Below, one piece after another: positions 25,335 to 37,245 of a DNA stretch of 64,000 nt (its first letter is position 1; the number at the start of each line of letters is the position of its first letter). The translations under genes and the position numbers were made by a program. The DNA is from Erythrobacter sp. SG61-1L (lineage in GTDB: Bacteria > Pseudomonadota > Alphaproteobacteria > Sphingomonadales > Sphingomonadaceae), in contig NZ_JXQC01000003.1 of the NCBI RefSeq assembly GCF_001305965.1, positions 496,001 through 560,000 on the forward strand. Direction: 5' to 3'. Under the pieces are notes generated by a model. The model had not been told where the DNA came from. It did no database searches and was given only the letters and a program-made list of their open reading frames with translations.

Positions 25335-26864
25335 TTAGAGGCAAGCCTCCAGATAGGCCTGATCGAAGCCGAACTGGCGGGCCTTTTCCAGCGTGTAGGG
25401 GCGCAGGCCCGAACTGCGGAATTCGCCCAGGATCTTCCCGTCCTCGCTCTCGTCGAGATATTCGAACTTGAAGAGTTCCTGCGTCACGATCACGTCGCCT
25501 TCCATCCCGATCACTTCCGTGATGTTGGTCGTGCGGCGCGAACCGTCGCGCAGGCGCTTTACCTGCACGATCAAATCCACCGATTCCGCGATCTGGCGGC
25601 TGATGGCTTCCTTGGGGATCTTGATGTCGCCCATCAGGATCATGTTTTCCATACGGCCAAGGCATTCACGCGGGCTGTTGGCGTGCAGGGTACACATGGA
25701 ACCGTCGTGGCCGGTGTTCATGGCGGCCAGAAGGTCGAAACATTCCGCGCCACGAATTTCGCCCAGGATGATGCGGTCAGGGCGCATACGCAGGGCGTTC
25801 TTCACAAGGTCGCCGATGGTGATGGCGCCCTGGCCTTCAAGGTTCGGCGGGCGGGTTTCCAGCGGCAGCCAGTGCGGCTGCTGCAGGCGAAGTTCGGCCG
25901 CGTCTTCGATGGTCAGCACGCGCTCGCCCGGGTCGATCATCTTCGACAGGGCGTTGAGCATGGTCGTTTTACCCGAACCCGTACCGCCGGAGATGACCAC
26001 ATTCATGCGGCAGGCGCCCGCGATCTTCAGCGCGGTACACATCTTGTCGGACATCGAGCCGAAGTCCCGCAGCATATCGAGCGTGATCGGCTTCTCGGAA
26101 AACTTACGAATCGAGATCGCGGTGCCGCGCAGGGAGAGCGGGGGCACGATCACGTTGACGCGGCTGCCGTCCTTCAGACGGGCGTCGGCCAGCGGCGTGG
26201 TCTGGTCAACGCGGCGGCCGACCTGGTTCACGATGCGCTGCGCGATCTGGAACAGGTGCTGTTCGTCGCGGAACTGGATCGGGGCGAGCTGCAGCTTGCC
26301 CTTCTTTTCGATGTAGGTCTGGTTCGGTCCGTTGACCATGATATCGGACACGTCCGGATCGCCCAGCAGCTCTTCCAGCGGACCGAAGCCGAGCAATTCG
26401 TCGATCAGCACCTTTTCCAGCGCGAATTGTTCGCGGCGGTTGAGGGTGACCTTCAGCTCGGCCAGCACTTCCATGATGATCGGGCGGAATTCCTCGGAAA
26501 GTTCTTCCTTGGAAAGGGTGGCGGCCGCTTCCGGATCGACACGTTCGAGCAGGCGCGGGAGCACCTGTTCCTTGATCTTGTGGACGCTCGCTTCGAAGCC
26601 TTCGACCAGCGGGGAACTGTCGACAATCTGATTGGCGCGTTCCGAGAGGCGCGCCATCGCGTCGCTGGACTTGTGGCTCATCGAATGGCCGGACGGATCG
26701 CCCCCATGGCCATCGCCGGGCAAAGGTGGGAACTGATCGCCGCCGGTGGGTGCGGGCGAAGGCTTGCGATAGTCGCCGCCCTTCATCGGCTTGGCAACGC
26801 CGAAGCTCGGCCGGGCTCCGGGAGCCATGCCGCCTACGCCGTTCTTCCGTCCGAATGCACTCAT
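25335..26864 (-). CDS. cpaF: CpaF/TadA-type secretion ATPase
   Basis: CpaF is the hexameric ATPase that drives assembly of Flp/Tad pili. The 509-residue protein has a Gly/Pro-rich N-terminal linker (1-65), an N-terminal domain with LIDELLGFGPLEELLGDPDVSDIMVNGP, Walker A GGTGSGKTT (293-301), an Asp box (TIEDAAEL), Walker B-type IILGEIRGAE, and the His box GSMCTLHANSPRECL. AAGGAGCGGGG precedes ATG 26864. No other tad/cpa genes are in the window, so it is isolated here or at the edge of its cluster's remnants. Confidence 0.95.
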   Translation of the reverse strand: MSAFGRKNGVGGMAPGARPSFGVAKPMKGGDYRKPSPAPTGGDQFPPLPGDGHGGDPSGHSMSHKSSDAMARLSERANQIVDSSPLVEGFEASVHKIKEQVLPRLLERVDPEAAATLSKEELSEEFRPIIMEVLAELKVTLNRREQFALEKVLIDELLGFGPLEELLGDPDVSDIMVNGPNQTYIEKKGKLQLAPIQFRDEQHLFQIAQRIVNQVGRRVDQTTPLADARLKDGSRVNVIVPPLSLRGTAISIRKFSEKPITLDMLRDFGSMSDKMCTALKIAGACRMNVVISGGTGSGKTTMLNALSKMIDPGERVLTIEDAAELRLQQPHWLPLETRPPNLEGQGAITIGDLVKNALRMRPDRIILGEIRGAECFDLLAAMNTGHDGSMCTLHANSPRECLGRMENMILMGDIKIPKEAISRQIAESVDLIVQVKRLRDGSRRTTNITEVIGMEGDVIVTQELFKFEYLDESEDGKILGEFRSSGLRPYTLEKARQFGFDQAYLEACL

Positions 26865-27188
26865 TCCCCGCTCCTTGCGGCCTTTACTTTACCGATCCCG
26901 CCCCCATGCCATCGGAGCATTGTGCCAAACGGGGTCTGTCGAAGTTTGGTGAATAGATTACGAACCTTGAAATTGTCTAAATGCGGAGGGCAGGTGTTTC
27001 CGCGGTTGCGAGATAGTCTGCCGCGGGGCGCAAATGGCTGTTTTGCCTGCGGATCGCGCCGTCCCGAGCGGTTCTGAACACGACCTTCCGGCATGCCCGC
27101 TGCCGCGCCCCGCGCAATAAATTGTGGGGTCTGGCGCAAGACTGTGGGCGCCCCTATGGCAAAGTCAAAATCAGGGAGAGCCACCTCA
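26865..27188. other. Intergenic region between divergent cpaF and EamA genes
   Basis: This 324-bp region must hold two divergent promoters. An AT-richer patch (26940-26985) is the likeliest place. In-frame upstream ATGs at 27093 and 27156 could extend the EamA protein but lack ribosome-binding sites. No other feature is seen. Confidence 0.5.
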
Positions 27189-28103
27189 ATGTCAGCCCAC
27201 CATCACGAACGCGCCGGCCTGCTATGGGCGCTTGCGGGGTTCTGTACGCTTTCCATCGGTGATGCGATCGTCAAGGGCATGGCCGGCCAATGGTCGCCTG
27301 TGGCGATGGCGGCCACGCGCTATCTCGTAGGCACGATCGGGTTGGCGATTCTCCTGGGTTCGCGTGAGGGGTGGCAGGCAATCCGGCTGCCTTCGGCAAA
27401 GCTGCAATGGTTGCGGGGGGTGGCGATCAGCTGTTCGGCAATCGGTATGTTCCTGGCGGTGTGGATCATGCCGCTGGCCGAGGCGACGACCATCGCTTTC
27501 ACCCAGCCCATGATTACCGCGATGCTTGCCATGATCTTCCTGCGTGAACCGGCAAGGCCTGCCGCCTGGATTGCCACCGCCATTGCCTTTGTCGGCGTGA
27601 TCATCGTGCTGCGTCCGAATTTCGAGGCATTGGGCTGGGGGGTCTTGTTCCCGCTGATCGGCGCCACGGGCATGGCGGTGACGATCATTGCGAACCGCGC
27701 GGTTTCGGGCACTGCAGGCGTGTTGGCCATGCAATATTACATGTCGGTCACGGCGATGATTTTCCTCATCGCGGCAACCACAGTCGGCCATTTCAGCGGG
27801 ATCGAACGGTTCGAACTCGTCTGGCCGCATTGGAGCGTGGTGGCGCGCTGTGCCTTTATCGGCGTCAGCGCGACTTTCGCCCAATGGTTTATCTATATGG
27901 GCACGGTGAAGGCTGGCGCGGGCACCATCGCGCCGATGACGTATGGCCAGTTGCTGATGGCCGTGGGTCTCGGCTGGATTTTCTACAACGACATTCCCGA
28001 TCCGGTGGCCCTGCTGGGCGCCGCGATCATCATCGGGGCCGGGCTGTTCCTGTGGTGGGACAGCCGCCGTCGTGCGCTGCGCGCGATGGCCGGGGCAAAT
28101 TAG
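27189..28103 (+). CDS. EamA/DMT-family transporter
   Basis: The 304-residue ten-helix protein has two EamA repeats (RAGLLWALAGFCTLSIGDAIVKGMAG in the first; TYGQLLMAVGLGWIFYNDIPDP in the second). GGGAGAG lies 9 bases before ATG 27189. The next gene, 16 bp downstream, is a clear paralog in the same orientation (shared GLL-ALAGF---GDA--K---G-WSP-A start), so the pair arose by tandem duplication and may form a heterodimer. Substrate unknown. Confidence 0.9.
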   Translation: MSAHHHERAGLLWALAGFCTLSIGDAIVKGMAGQWSPVAMAATRYLVGTIGLAILLGSREGWQAIRLPSAKLQWLRGVAISCSAIGMFLAVWIMPLAEATTIAFTQPMITAMLAMIFLREPARPAAWIATAIAFVGVIIVLRPNFEALGWGVLFPLIGATGMAVTIIANRAVSGTAGVLAMQYYMSVTAMIFLIAATTVGHFSGIERFELVWPHWSVVARCAFIGVSATFAQWFIYMGTVKAGAGTIAPMTYGQLLMAVGLGWIFYNDIPDPVALLGAAIIIGAGLFLWWDSRRRALRAMAGAN

Positions 28104-28118
28104 GAAAGCGGGGACTGA

Positions 28119-29039
28119 GTGAAGGGCAGCGAAAGATCGGGGCTGTTGATTGCACTGGCGGGCTTTGCCCTGTTCACTTGCGGCGACGCGGTGACCAAGA
28201 GCATTGCCGGTGCGTGGTCGCCCTTGGCCGTGGCGGCCCTGCGCTTCACTCTGGGCGCGCTGGTAACAGGCGTGCCGCTATATTTCCGCGAAGGGCGCTC
28301 GGCTTTCATTCCGCAGAATCCCTGGCTACAGCTGGCGCGCGGGCTTAGCCTTGGCACCGGCACGCTGGGCTTCTTCTGCGCCATCTTCCTGATGCCGTTG
28401 ACCGTGGCGGTCTCCATTACCTTTGTGGCTCCGGCCATTGCCGCCCTGCTCAGCCGCCCCTTGCTGGGGGAACGGGTGCGCCCGCTCACCTGGGTTTCGG
28501 TGATCGTGGCCTTCACCGGCGTGCTGATCGTGCTGAGGCCCAATGTGCTGGCGCTGGGCTGGCCAGCCTTCCTGCCACTGCTGACTGCCCTGGGGATGAG
28601 CCTGCTGATCATTTCCAACCGCGCTTCTGCAGGGCAGGGCAGCGGGCTTTCCATGCAGTTCTTCGTGGCTGCAGGCGCCGCGGTTCTGCTGATCGTGGCC
28701 GCGCTGATCGGCAATGCCAGCGGCATCGCCATGCTGCATATCGGTTGGCCGGACTGGACGGTGATTGCGCGCGTCATCATTGTGACCGGTACCGGCACGA
28801 TCGGGCACTGGATGGTCTATGTCGGCACTACGCGAGCGGGCGCCTCCACCATCGCGCCGGCGACCTATATCCAGTTGCTCGCTTCAACTACGCTGGGTTG
28901 GATATTCTTCGATAATCGCCCGGATCTGGTAACGCTGGCAGGTGCGGCCGTGATTATCTCTGCCGGGCTGTTGATGTGGTGGGATGCGCGGAGGCGTGTG
29001 AATGCTGCCCTGCGCGAGGCGAAGGCGCTGGGCGGCTGA
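28119..29039 (+). CDS. EamA/DMT-family transporter (tandem paralog)
   Basis: The 306-residue ten-helix DMT transporter starts at GTG 28119. Corresponding positions match the upstream paralog: RSGLLIALAGFALFTCGDAVTKSIAGAWSPLAV, FMPLTVAVSITFVAPAIAALLSRPLLGE, WMVYVGTTRAGASTIAPATYIQLLASTTLGWIFF. The pair is probably one transcript. Substrate unknown. Confidence 0.9.
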   Translation: MKGSERSGLLIALAGFALFTCGDAVTKSIAGAWSPLAVAALRFTLGALVTGVPLYFREGRSAFIPQNPWLQLARGLSLGTGTLGFFCAIFLMPLTVAVSITFVAPAIAALLSRPLLGERVRPLTWVSVIVAFTGVLIVLRPNVLALGWPAFLPLLTALGMSLLIISNRASAGQGSGLSMQFFVAAGAAVLLIVAALIGNASGIAMLHIGWPDWTVIARVIIVTGTGTIGHWMVYVGTTRAGASTIAPATYIQLLASTTLGWIFFDNRPDLVTLAGAAVIISAGLLMWWDARRRVNAALREAKALGG

Positions 29040-29077
29040 GCCTGGCCGGACGTCGATTGGCAAGCGGGAGAGGGATT

Positions 29078-29362
29078 TTGCCTGAGGAGCAAGTACATCT
29101 TGCCTGCTGGCTCTGCGCCCGTCCGCTGGGCAGCGCGGTGCAGTGGCATCATACTGTGCCCAAGGCCAAAGGCGGGAGGGACACGGTGCCCGTCCATCCC
29201 ATCTGCCACCGTGCGATCCATGCCAATTTCACCAATGCCCAGTTGCGCCGCATGGGCAGCGATCGCGCTGCCCTGCTGGCAAATGCGGAAGTGGCGAAAT
29301 TCGTGGCCTGGGTGGCGGCCAAGCCACCCGATTTTTACGCCCCGACCCGGAAGTCTCGCTGA
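29078..29362 (+). CDS. Small HNH endonuclease-like protein
   Basis: The 94-residue protein has one HNH motif: CWLCARPL (zinc-binding Cys pair), WHHTVPKAKGGRDTVPVHPICHRAIHANF (catalytic HH, Asn position replaced within the long loop, final His). TTG 29078 was chosen because GGGAGAGGGA lies just upstream; no ATG start gives the same core. Stand-alone HNH proteins of this size are frequent in sphingomonads with no known target. It starts 38 bp after the EamA gene. Confidence 0.82.
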   Translation: MPEEQVHLACWLCARPLGSAVQWHHTVPKAKGGRDTVPVHPICHRAIHANFTNAQLRRMGSDRAALLANAEVAKFVAWVAAKPPDFYAPTRKSR

Positions 29363-29478
29363 ATTCCCTTGGATTTGCGCCAGTTTTGGATCTGCGACGG
29401 GCGGTGATTTTCCGGTGATGACGAAGTCAAATTGAGGTGTCACTATGTCCCCAGCCTAATAGGGCAGGGAGAGAGAGA

Positions 29479-29853
29479 TTGCGGTATCACCTCGCTTGGG
29501 CGGCAGCCCTTGCCGTGGCGTTTGGCACCGTGCCGGCGCAGGCCCATCACAGCATGGCAATGTTCGACCAGGCCAAGGTCGTGACTGTCACTGGAACCGT
29601 GAAGGAATTCCAGTGGACCAACCCCCATTGTTACATCCAGCTGATGGTCAAGGACACCAAGGGCATTTCGAAGGAGTGGAGCATGGAGATGGGCGCGCCC
29701 ATGTATCTCTATGCCAATGGCTGGCGGCCCAAATCGGTGAAGCCGGGCGATACGCTGAAGATATCGGTCAATCCGCTGCGCAATGGCGATCCCGGTGGGG
29801 TGGTGCTGGATGTGACGACGTCTGACGGCAAGAAGCTGGGGAAGAAGGCCTGA
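29479..29853 (+). CDS. DUF6152-family secreted protein
   Basis: The 124-residue protein has a signal peptide (LAWAAALAVAFGTVPAQA) followed by HHSMAMFDQAKVVTVTGTVKEFQWTNPHCYIQLMV, the diagnostic opening of DUF6152. It goes on to WSMEMGAP, GWRPKSVKPGD and PLRNGDPGGVVLDV. The fold is predicted to be beta-rich and periplasmic, function unknown. TTG 29479 with GGGAGAGAG upstream fits better than GTG 29437. The stop overlaps the next ATG (TGATG). Confidence 0.85.
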   Translation: MRYHLAWAAALAVAFGTVPAQAHHSMAMFDQAKVVTVTGTVKEFQWTNPHCYIQLMVKDTKGISKEWSMEMGAPMYLYANGWRPKSVKPGDTLKISVNPLRNGDPGGVVLDVTTSDGKKLGKKA

Positions 29854-30653
29854 TGCGGCGCGCCGGGCCTGTTCTGGCCGCCCTGCTGATCGCCGGGGCC
29901 GCCATTCCCGCCGCTGCCGAACCGGCTTCGCCCCAGCAGCGCGAGGCGGCCTTCGCCAGGTTGCCCTATTGGGATGGGCTGTGGCTGACTGAAGATGACG
30001 AGACGACCATCGGGGGGCTTTCCGCTGCGGCGCAGGAAGCGAAGGAATCCGGGGAAGCAAGCCCAACGCTAGACATCATGAAGCTGATCGGCTTCGACGC
30101 CCCCTGGAACGAGGAGGGCAAGCGCCGCCAGTCAGAGCGGATGAAGACCCAGGGCAATCGCAAGGCTGATGGCTGGGGCTATCCGATGATGATGAACGGC
30201 GCAGCGCCGATCCAGTTTCTCATCACGCCTGAAGAAGTGCTGATCATCAACGCCTATCGCGATGTCCGCCACGTCTACACGGACGGGCGCAACCATCCGG
30301 GTGAGGACGACATCTGGGCTACCGTATGGGGCGATGCCATCGGCCATTGGCAAGGCGATACGCTGGTGATCGACACGGTGGCGGTGAAGAACCCCAACAG
30401 CTTCTTCCACACCGCGCCGCCGCTTTCGGAAGAGGCCCACTATGTGGAGCGTATCCGTATGGTCTCGCCCGACAGGATCGAGGCGGAAATGACCATCGAA
30501 GATCCGGTTACTCTGGCGGCGCCCTGGAAAGTGAATCTGGCCTGGGTGCGGGCAGAAGGCTTCGACCGGATGATCCACGACAATTACGACAATGACCGCA
30601 CTGGTTTCGACGGGGAATTCAATACGATCGAGCCGACTTCCGACGGACAGTGA
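29853..30653 (+). CDS. Secreted protein of unknown function
   Basis: The 266-residue protein has a signal peptide (PVLAALLIAGAAIPAAA). Its second half contains INAYRDVRHVYTDGRNHPGEDDIWATVWGDAIGHWQGDTLVIDTVAVKN. This pattern recurs in uncharacterised periplasmic proteins that neighbour DUF6152 in related bacteria. It starts within the stop of the DUF6152 gene and is followed at 24 bp by an SMP-30-like gene, so the three form a probable operon of exported proteins. The reaction is unknown. Confidence 0.82.
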   Translation: MRRAGPVLAALLIAGAAIPAAAEPASPQQREAAFARLPYWDGLWLTEDDETTIGGLSAAAQEAKESGEASPTLDIMKLIGFDAPWNEEGKRRQSERMKTQGNRKADGWGYPMMMNGAAPIQFLITPEEVLIINAYRDVRHVYTDGRNHPGEDDIWATVWGDAIGHWQGDTLVIDTVAVKNPNSFFHTAPPLSEEAHYVERIRMVSPDRIEAEMTIEDPVTLAAPWKVNLAWVRAEGFDRMIHDNYDNDRTGFDGEFNTIEPTSDGQ

Positions 30654-30677
30654 GAAGTACGGCAGGGGGAGAAGAGC

Positions 30678-31682
30678 ATGACAAAGCGCATCACCATGGC
30701 CCTTGCGGCTGTTCTCGCCATGGCTGCCGTGCCGGCACAGGCGCAATTGCTGGCGGGTGAGAAGGAAGCCTCCGTTGCCGCCATTCCCGGGGTAATTGCG
30801 GCCGGTGCGAAGTGGGAACTCGTCTGGGCAGACTTCATGACGGCGGACGGGATGACCGGTACGGAGGACGGCGGCATCCTCTTCGCGCAGGAACAGAGCA
30901 ATTCGGTCCGCAAACTTGCACCGGACGGCAAGGCCTATGTCTGGATGCCCGATGTGGCGGGGGCAGGTGCCGTCTCCATCGATGCGGCGGGGCGTGTTTT
31001 CGCAGTGGAGCGGACCTGCACCGATCCCGGCCTGCACATGCCCTCCTGCCCGGAACTGACCCGCGTGGTGCAACTGGCGCCCGAGCGGCGGATGCTGGCC
31101 AACAGCTTCGCCGATGGACGCCCGCTGGGCCGCCTGAACGACCTGCTTGCGGACGGGCAGGGCGGGGCGTTTTTCACCCAGACGGGCCTGTTTCACGTCA
31201 GCGCAGCGGGAAAGGTGAGTGTGGTGGCAGAGAAGGTGGATTCCTTCACCAATGGGCTGGCGCTCAGCCCGGATGGGAAAGTGCTCTACGTCACGGACAA
31301 GGAGAAGGTGTTGGCCTTCGATGTCGGCAAGGATGGCACCACCGCAAACCGCCGTGTCTTCGCCACGCTTTCGGGCGAGGAGAAAGGCTTCGGCGGCGAT
31401 GGGCTGGCCGTGGACGCGGAAGGGCGGCTTTACGTGACCGGCGATGCCGGCATCCATGTGCTGGACCGGGCCGGCAAGGCACTGGGCGTGATCCCCGTGC
31501 CGCGCCGGGCAATAACCGCGGCCTTTGCCGGGCCTGACCGCAAGACGCTGTATGTCGGGACGATGGGCGCGGTGGGGCCGGACGGGAAGGCGTGGACCAC
31601 GCCGGAAGGTGTCCGCAATGTCGCCATGACGATCTATCGTGTGCCGATGCTGGCGGCAGGGCCTGCGGACCGGCCGAAATAG
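30678..31682 (+). CDS. SMP-30/gluconolactonase-family secreted beta-propeller
   Basis: The 334-residue protein has a signal peptide (RITMALAAVLAMAAVPAQA) and a six-bladed propeller with typical metal-site segments: ADGM..EDGGILFAQE, RLNDLLADGQGGAFFTQ, SFTNGLALSPDGKVLYVTD and GGDGLAVDAEGRLYVTG. Family members are lactonases acting on sugar lactones. GGGGGAGAAG precedes the ATG. The exported location and its neighbours suggest a role in a periplasmic sugar or xenobiotic pathway, not specified by sequence. Confidence 0.9.
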   Translation: MTKRITMALAAVLAMAAVPAQAQLLAGEKEASVAAIPGVIAAGAKWELVWADFMTADGMTGTEDGGILFAQEQSNSVRKLAPDGKAYVWMPDVAGAGAVSIDAAGRVFAVERTCTDPGLHMPSCPELTRVVQLAPERRMLANSFADGRPLGRLNDLLADGQGGAFFTQTGLFHVSAAGKVSVVAEKVDSFTNGLALSPDGKVLYVTDKEKVLAFDVGKDGTTANRRVFATLSGEEKGFGGDGLAVDAEGRLYVTGDAGIHVLDRAGKALGVIPVPRRAITAAFAGPDRKTLYVGTMGAVGPDGKAWTTPEGVRNVAMTIYRVPMLAAGPADRPK

Positions 31683-31695
31683 CCCTTGCGGAAGC

Positions 31696-32190
31696 TCAGG
31701 GCTGGCGCATCACGATCCGGACCATGCCGTGCATTGCCTCGGCCCGGACGAGCGGATTGCCGTCTGCATCGCTGACTGTGAAGGCTGGGCGGGAGGATGA
31801 GGGGGGCTGATCCTCGATCGCAAGGCCTGCATCGCGATAATATCCGCGCACACGGGCCATGGCGGCATCGGAATTGGCGAGCATGATATGCGCCTCGCAG
31901 GTGCGTTTGCCCTGCTCGTCATCATTCAGCTTGAGGTCGATCCTGGGTTCGCTCTCGTCGTGATGGAGCATGATCCAGTAATCGCCCGGCGCAGCTTCGG
32001 CATAGAAACCCTTGGCGACCCAGCCTTTCACCACTTCCGATGTGAGCAGGCCTTCATCGTCCAGCACCGTGCCCTGAATGAAGGAGGGGCAGATGTCGCC
32101 CAGCGCAATGTCCAGTGCCTCCGGTTCTTCGGCCATGGCGGAAGTGCTTAGGCCAATGGCGCTCAGGATGGCGAGGGGCAGGAGGCGCAT
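31696..32190 (-). CDS. Secreted protein of unknown function
   Basis: The 164-residue protein has a signal peptide (MRLLPLAILSAIGLSTSAMA) and two cysteines in the mature part (GDICPSF, KRTCEAH). No family is recognised. ATG 32190 fits the signal peptide better than ATG 32205. It is convergent with the SMP-30 gene (13-bp gap) and shares the direction of the ATP synthase operon but is separated from it by a terminator. Confidence 0.75.
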   Translation of the reverse strand: MRLLPLAILSAIGLSTSAMAEEPEALDIALGDICPSFIQGTVLDDEGLLTSEVVKGWVAKGFYAEAAPGDYWIMLHHDESEPRIDLKLNDDEQGKRTCEAHIMLANSDAAMARVRGYYRDAGLAIEDQPPSSSRPAFTVSDADGNPLVRAEAMHGMVRIVMRQP

Positions 32191-32266
32191 GGGGATTTCC
32201 GGCATGTGGAGGCCCAGGGGGCGGGGCTTTGCCGGTCAGCCTAGGCAGGTGGAGGAATGCAGGCAA

Positions 32267-32300
32267 AGAAAAAGGGCGCCGCAGCGGGCGCCCTTTGATC
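32267..32300 (-). terminator. Rho-independent terminator of the atp operon
   Basis: AAAGGGCGCC (32271-32280) pairs with GGCGCCCTTT (32287-32296), a perfect 10-bp stem with a six-base loop. On the minus strand the stem is followed by TTCTTT, on the plus strand by GATCTTTT, so it can end transcription in both directions. It lies 24 bp after atpC. Confidence 0.85.
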
Positions 32301-32319
32301 TTTTCAGCGAAAGGCAGGA

Positions 32320-32577
32320 TCAGCCTTCCACATGTTCCGCCAGAACGGTGAGGCCGTTCACGCCCACTTCGGCAAAGCCGCCGCGGACCTTGATTTCCTC
32401 AGGCTGGCCACCCGCAGTGCGATAGACCTGCACGGCCCCGTCGCGGATGGTGGACATGAAGGGTGCGTGCCCTTCAAGCACGCCGAATTCGCCTTCCTCG
32501 CCGGGGACGACCACCATGTGGACGTCCTCGGAAAGGACCAGCTTGGCCGGCGTGACGAGTTCGAAGTGCAGAGCCAT
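32320..32577 (-). CDS. atpC: ATP synthase F1 epsilon subunit (N-terminal domain only)
   Basis: The 85-residue protein begins [44 protein letters not shown], the beta-sandwich domain of epsilon. It stops after [11 protein letters not shown], so the C-terminal helical pair that inhibits ATP hydrolysis in E. coli is absent, as in many alphaproteobacteria. It is the last gene of atpHAGDC, 4 bp after atpD. Confidence 0.96.
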   Translation of the reverse strand: MALHFELVTPAKLVLSEDVHMVVVPGEEGEFGVLEGHAPFMSTIRDGAVQVYRTAGGQPEEIKVRGGFAEVGVNGLTVLAEHVEG

Positions 32578-32581
32578 CTGC

Positions 32582-34075
<1,494 letters not shown>

Positions 34076-34957
34076 TTAGAGCGCTTCAGCGCCAGCAATG
34101 ATTTCGACGAGTTCGGTGGTAATCGCGGCCTGGCGGCTGCGGTTGTACTGGATGGTCAGCTTCTGGATCAGCTCGCCCGCGTTACGGGTGGCGTTGTCCA
34201 TGGCAGTCATCGACGCGCCCTGTTCGGACGCTGCGATTTCCAGCAGCGCACCGAAGAGCTGGGTCTTCAGGTAGCGCGGCAGCAGCTCGGCGAGGATGGC
34301 TTCCTCATCCGGCTCGTATTCCACGACCGCACCGCCGGTGGCAGCGGCAGGCGCCGCTTCAGGAGTGGGGACCGGCATGATCTGCTGTTCGGTCGGGTCC
34401 TGGGCGAGGGCGGACTTGAACTTCGCATAGACGAGATGGGCGACGTCGAACTTGCCGGCTTCGTACATCGAAACCAGTTCGGTGGCGATCTTCTCGGCTT
34501 CTTCATAGCCCGGCTGGCGGACGTCCGAAGTGTCGAAATGGGCGGCGATCGCATCGGGGAAGTTGCGGCGGATGGGCGCACGGCCCTTCTTGCCGACGAG
34601 GAAGAATTCGACCTTCTTCCCTTCCGCGATCAGCTTCTTCGCCTTGGCGATGGCAGCCTTGACGATGTTGGAGTTCAGGCCGCCGCACAGGCCCTTGTCG
34701 GTGTTCACTACCACCAGCAGGTGGCGCTGATCCGAACCGGTGCCGGCCAACAGCTTGGGGCTGCTTTCGCTCACGGTGATGCGCGAGGCGAGCGAGCCCA
34801 TCACCGTTGCCAGACGCTCCGCATAGGGGCGGGCGGCTTCGGCAGCCGCCTGCGCCTTGCGCAGCTTGGCCGCGGCGACCATCTGCTTGGCCTTGGTGAT
34901 CTTCTGGGTCGACTTGACCGAGTTGATGCGGCCCTTGAGTTCCTTAAGGCTGGCCAT
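34076..34957 (-). CDS. atpG: ATP synthase F1 gamma subunit
   Basis: The 293-residue central stalk protein has the N-terminal [35 protein letters not shown] helix and the C-terminal [41 protein letters not shown] helix that form the rotor coiled coil. An Ala/Pro-rich stretch ([15 protein letters not shown], about residues 195-209) enlarges the globular domain compared with E. coli. The gene lies between atpA and atpD. Confidence 0.97.
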   Translation of the reverse strand: MASLKELKGRINSVKSTQKITKAKQMVAAAKLRKAQAAAEAARPYAERLATVMGSLASRITVSESSPKLLAGTGSDQRHLLVVVNTDKGLCGGLNSNIVKAAIAKAKKLIAEGKKVEFFLVGKKGRAPIRRNFPDAIAAHFDTSDVRQPGYEEAEKIATELVSMYEAGKFDVAHLVYAKFKSALAQDPTEQQIMPVPTPEAAPAAATGGAVVEYEPDEEAILAELLPRYLKTQLFGALLEIAASEQGASMTAMDNATRNAGELIQKLTIQYNRSRQAAITTELVEIIAGAEAL

Positions 34958-34985
34958 GACGGCTCCCTATTAGTCCCGTTGGGGC

Positions 34986-37072
<2,087 letters not shown>

Positions 37073-37245
37073 TCGCGAAGGTCCTTTTGGGTCCGAAGAA
37101 ACGGTAAACTATACCCAGCCCAAACGAGGCCCCCGAAGGTGCCCCCAGCTAGGTTGGCGCGCGACTAGCACCGGCATTCCTACAACGCAACCCGAGTCGA
37201 CCCCCGTTTTAGACAGGCAGGGCAAGCTGCCCGTTTCGGGGTGCC

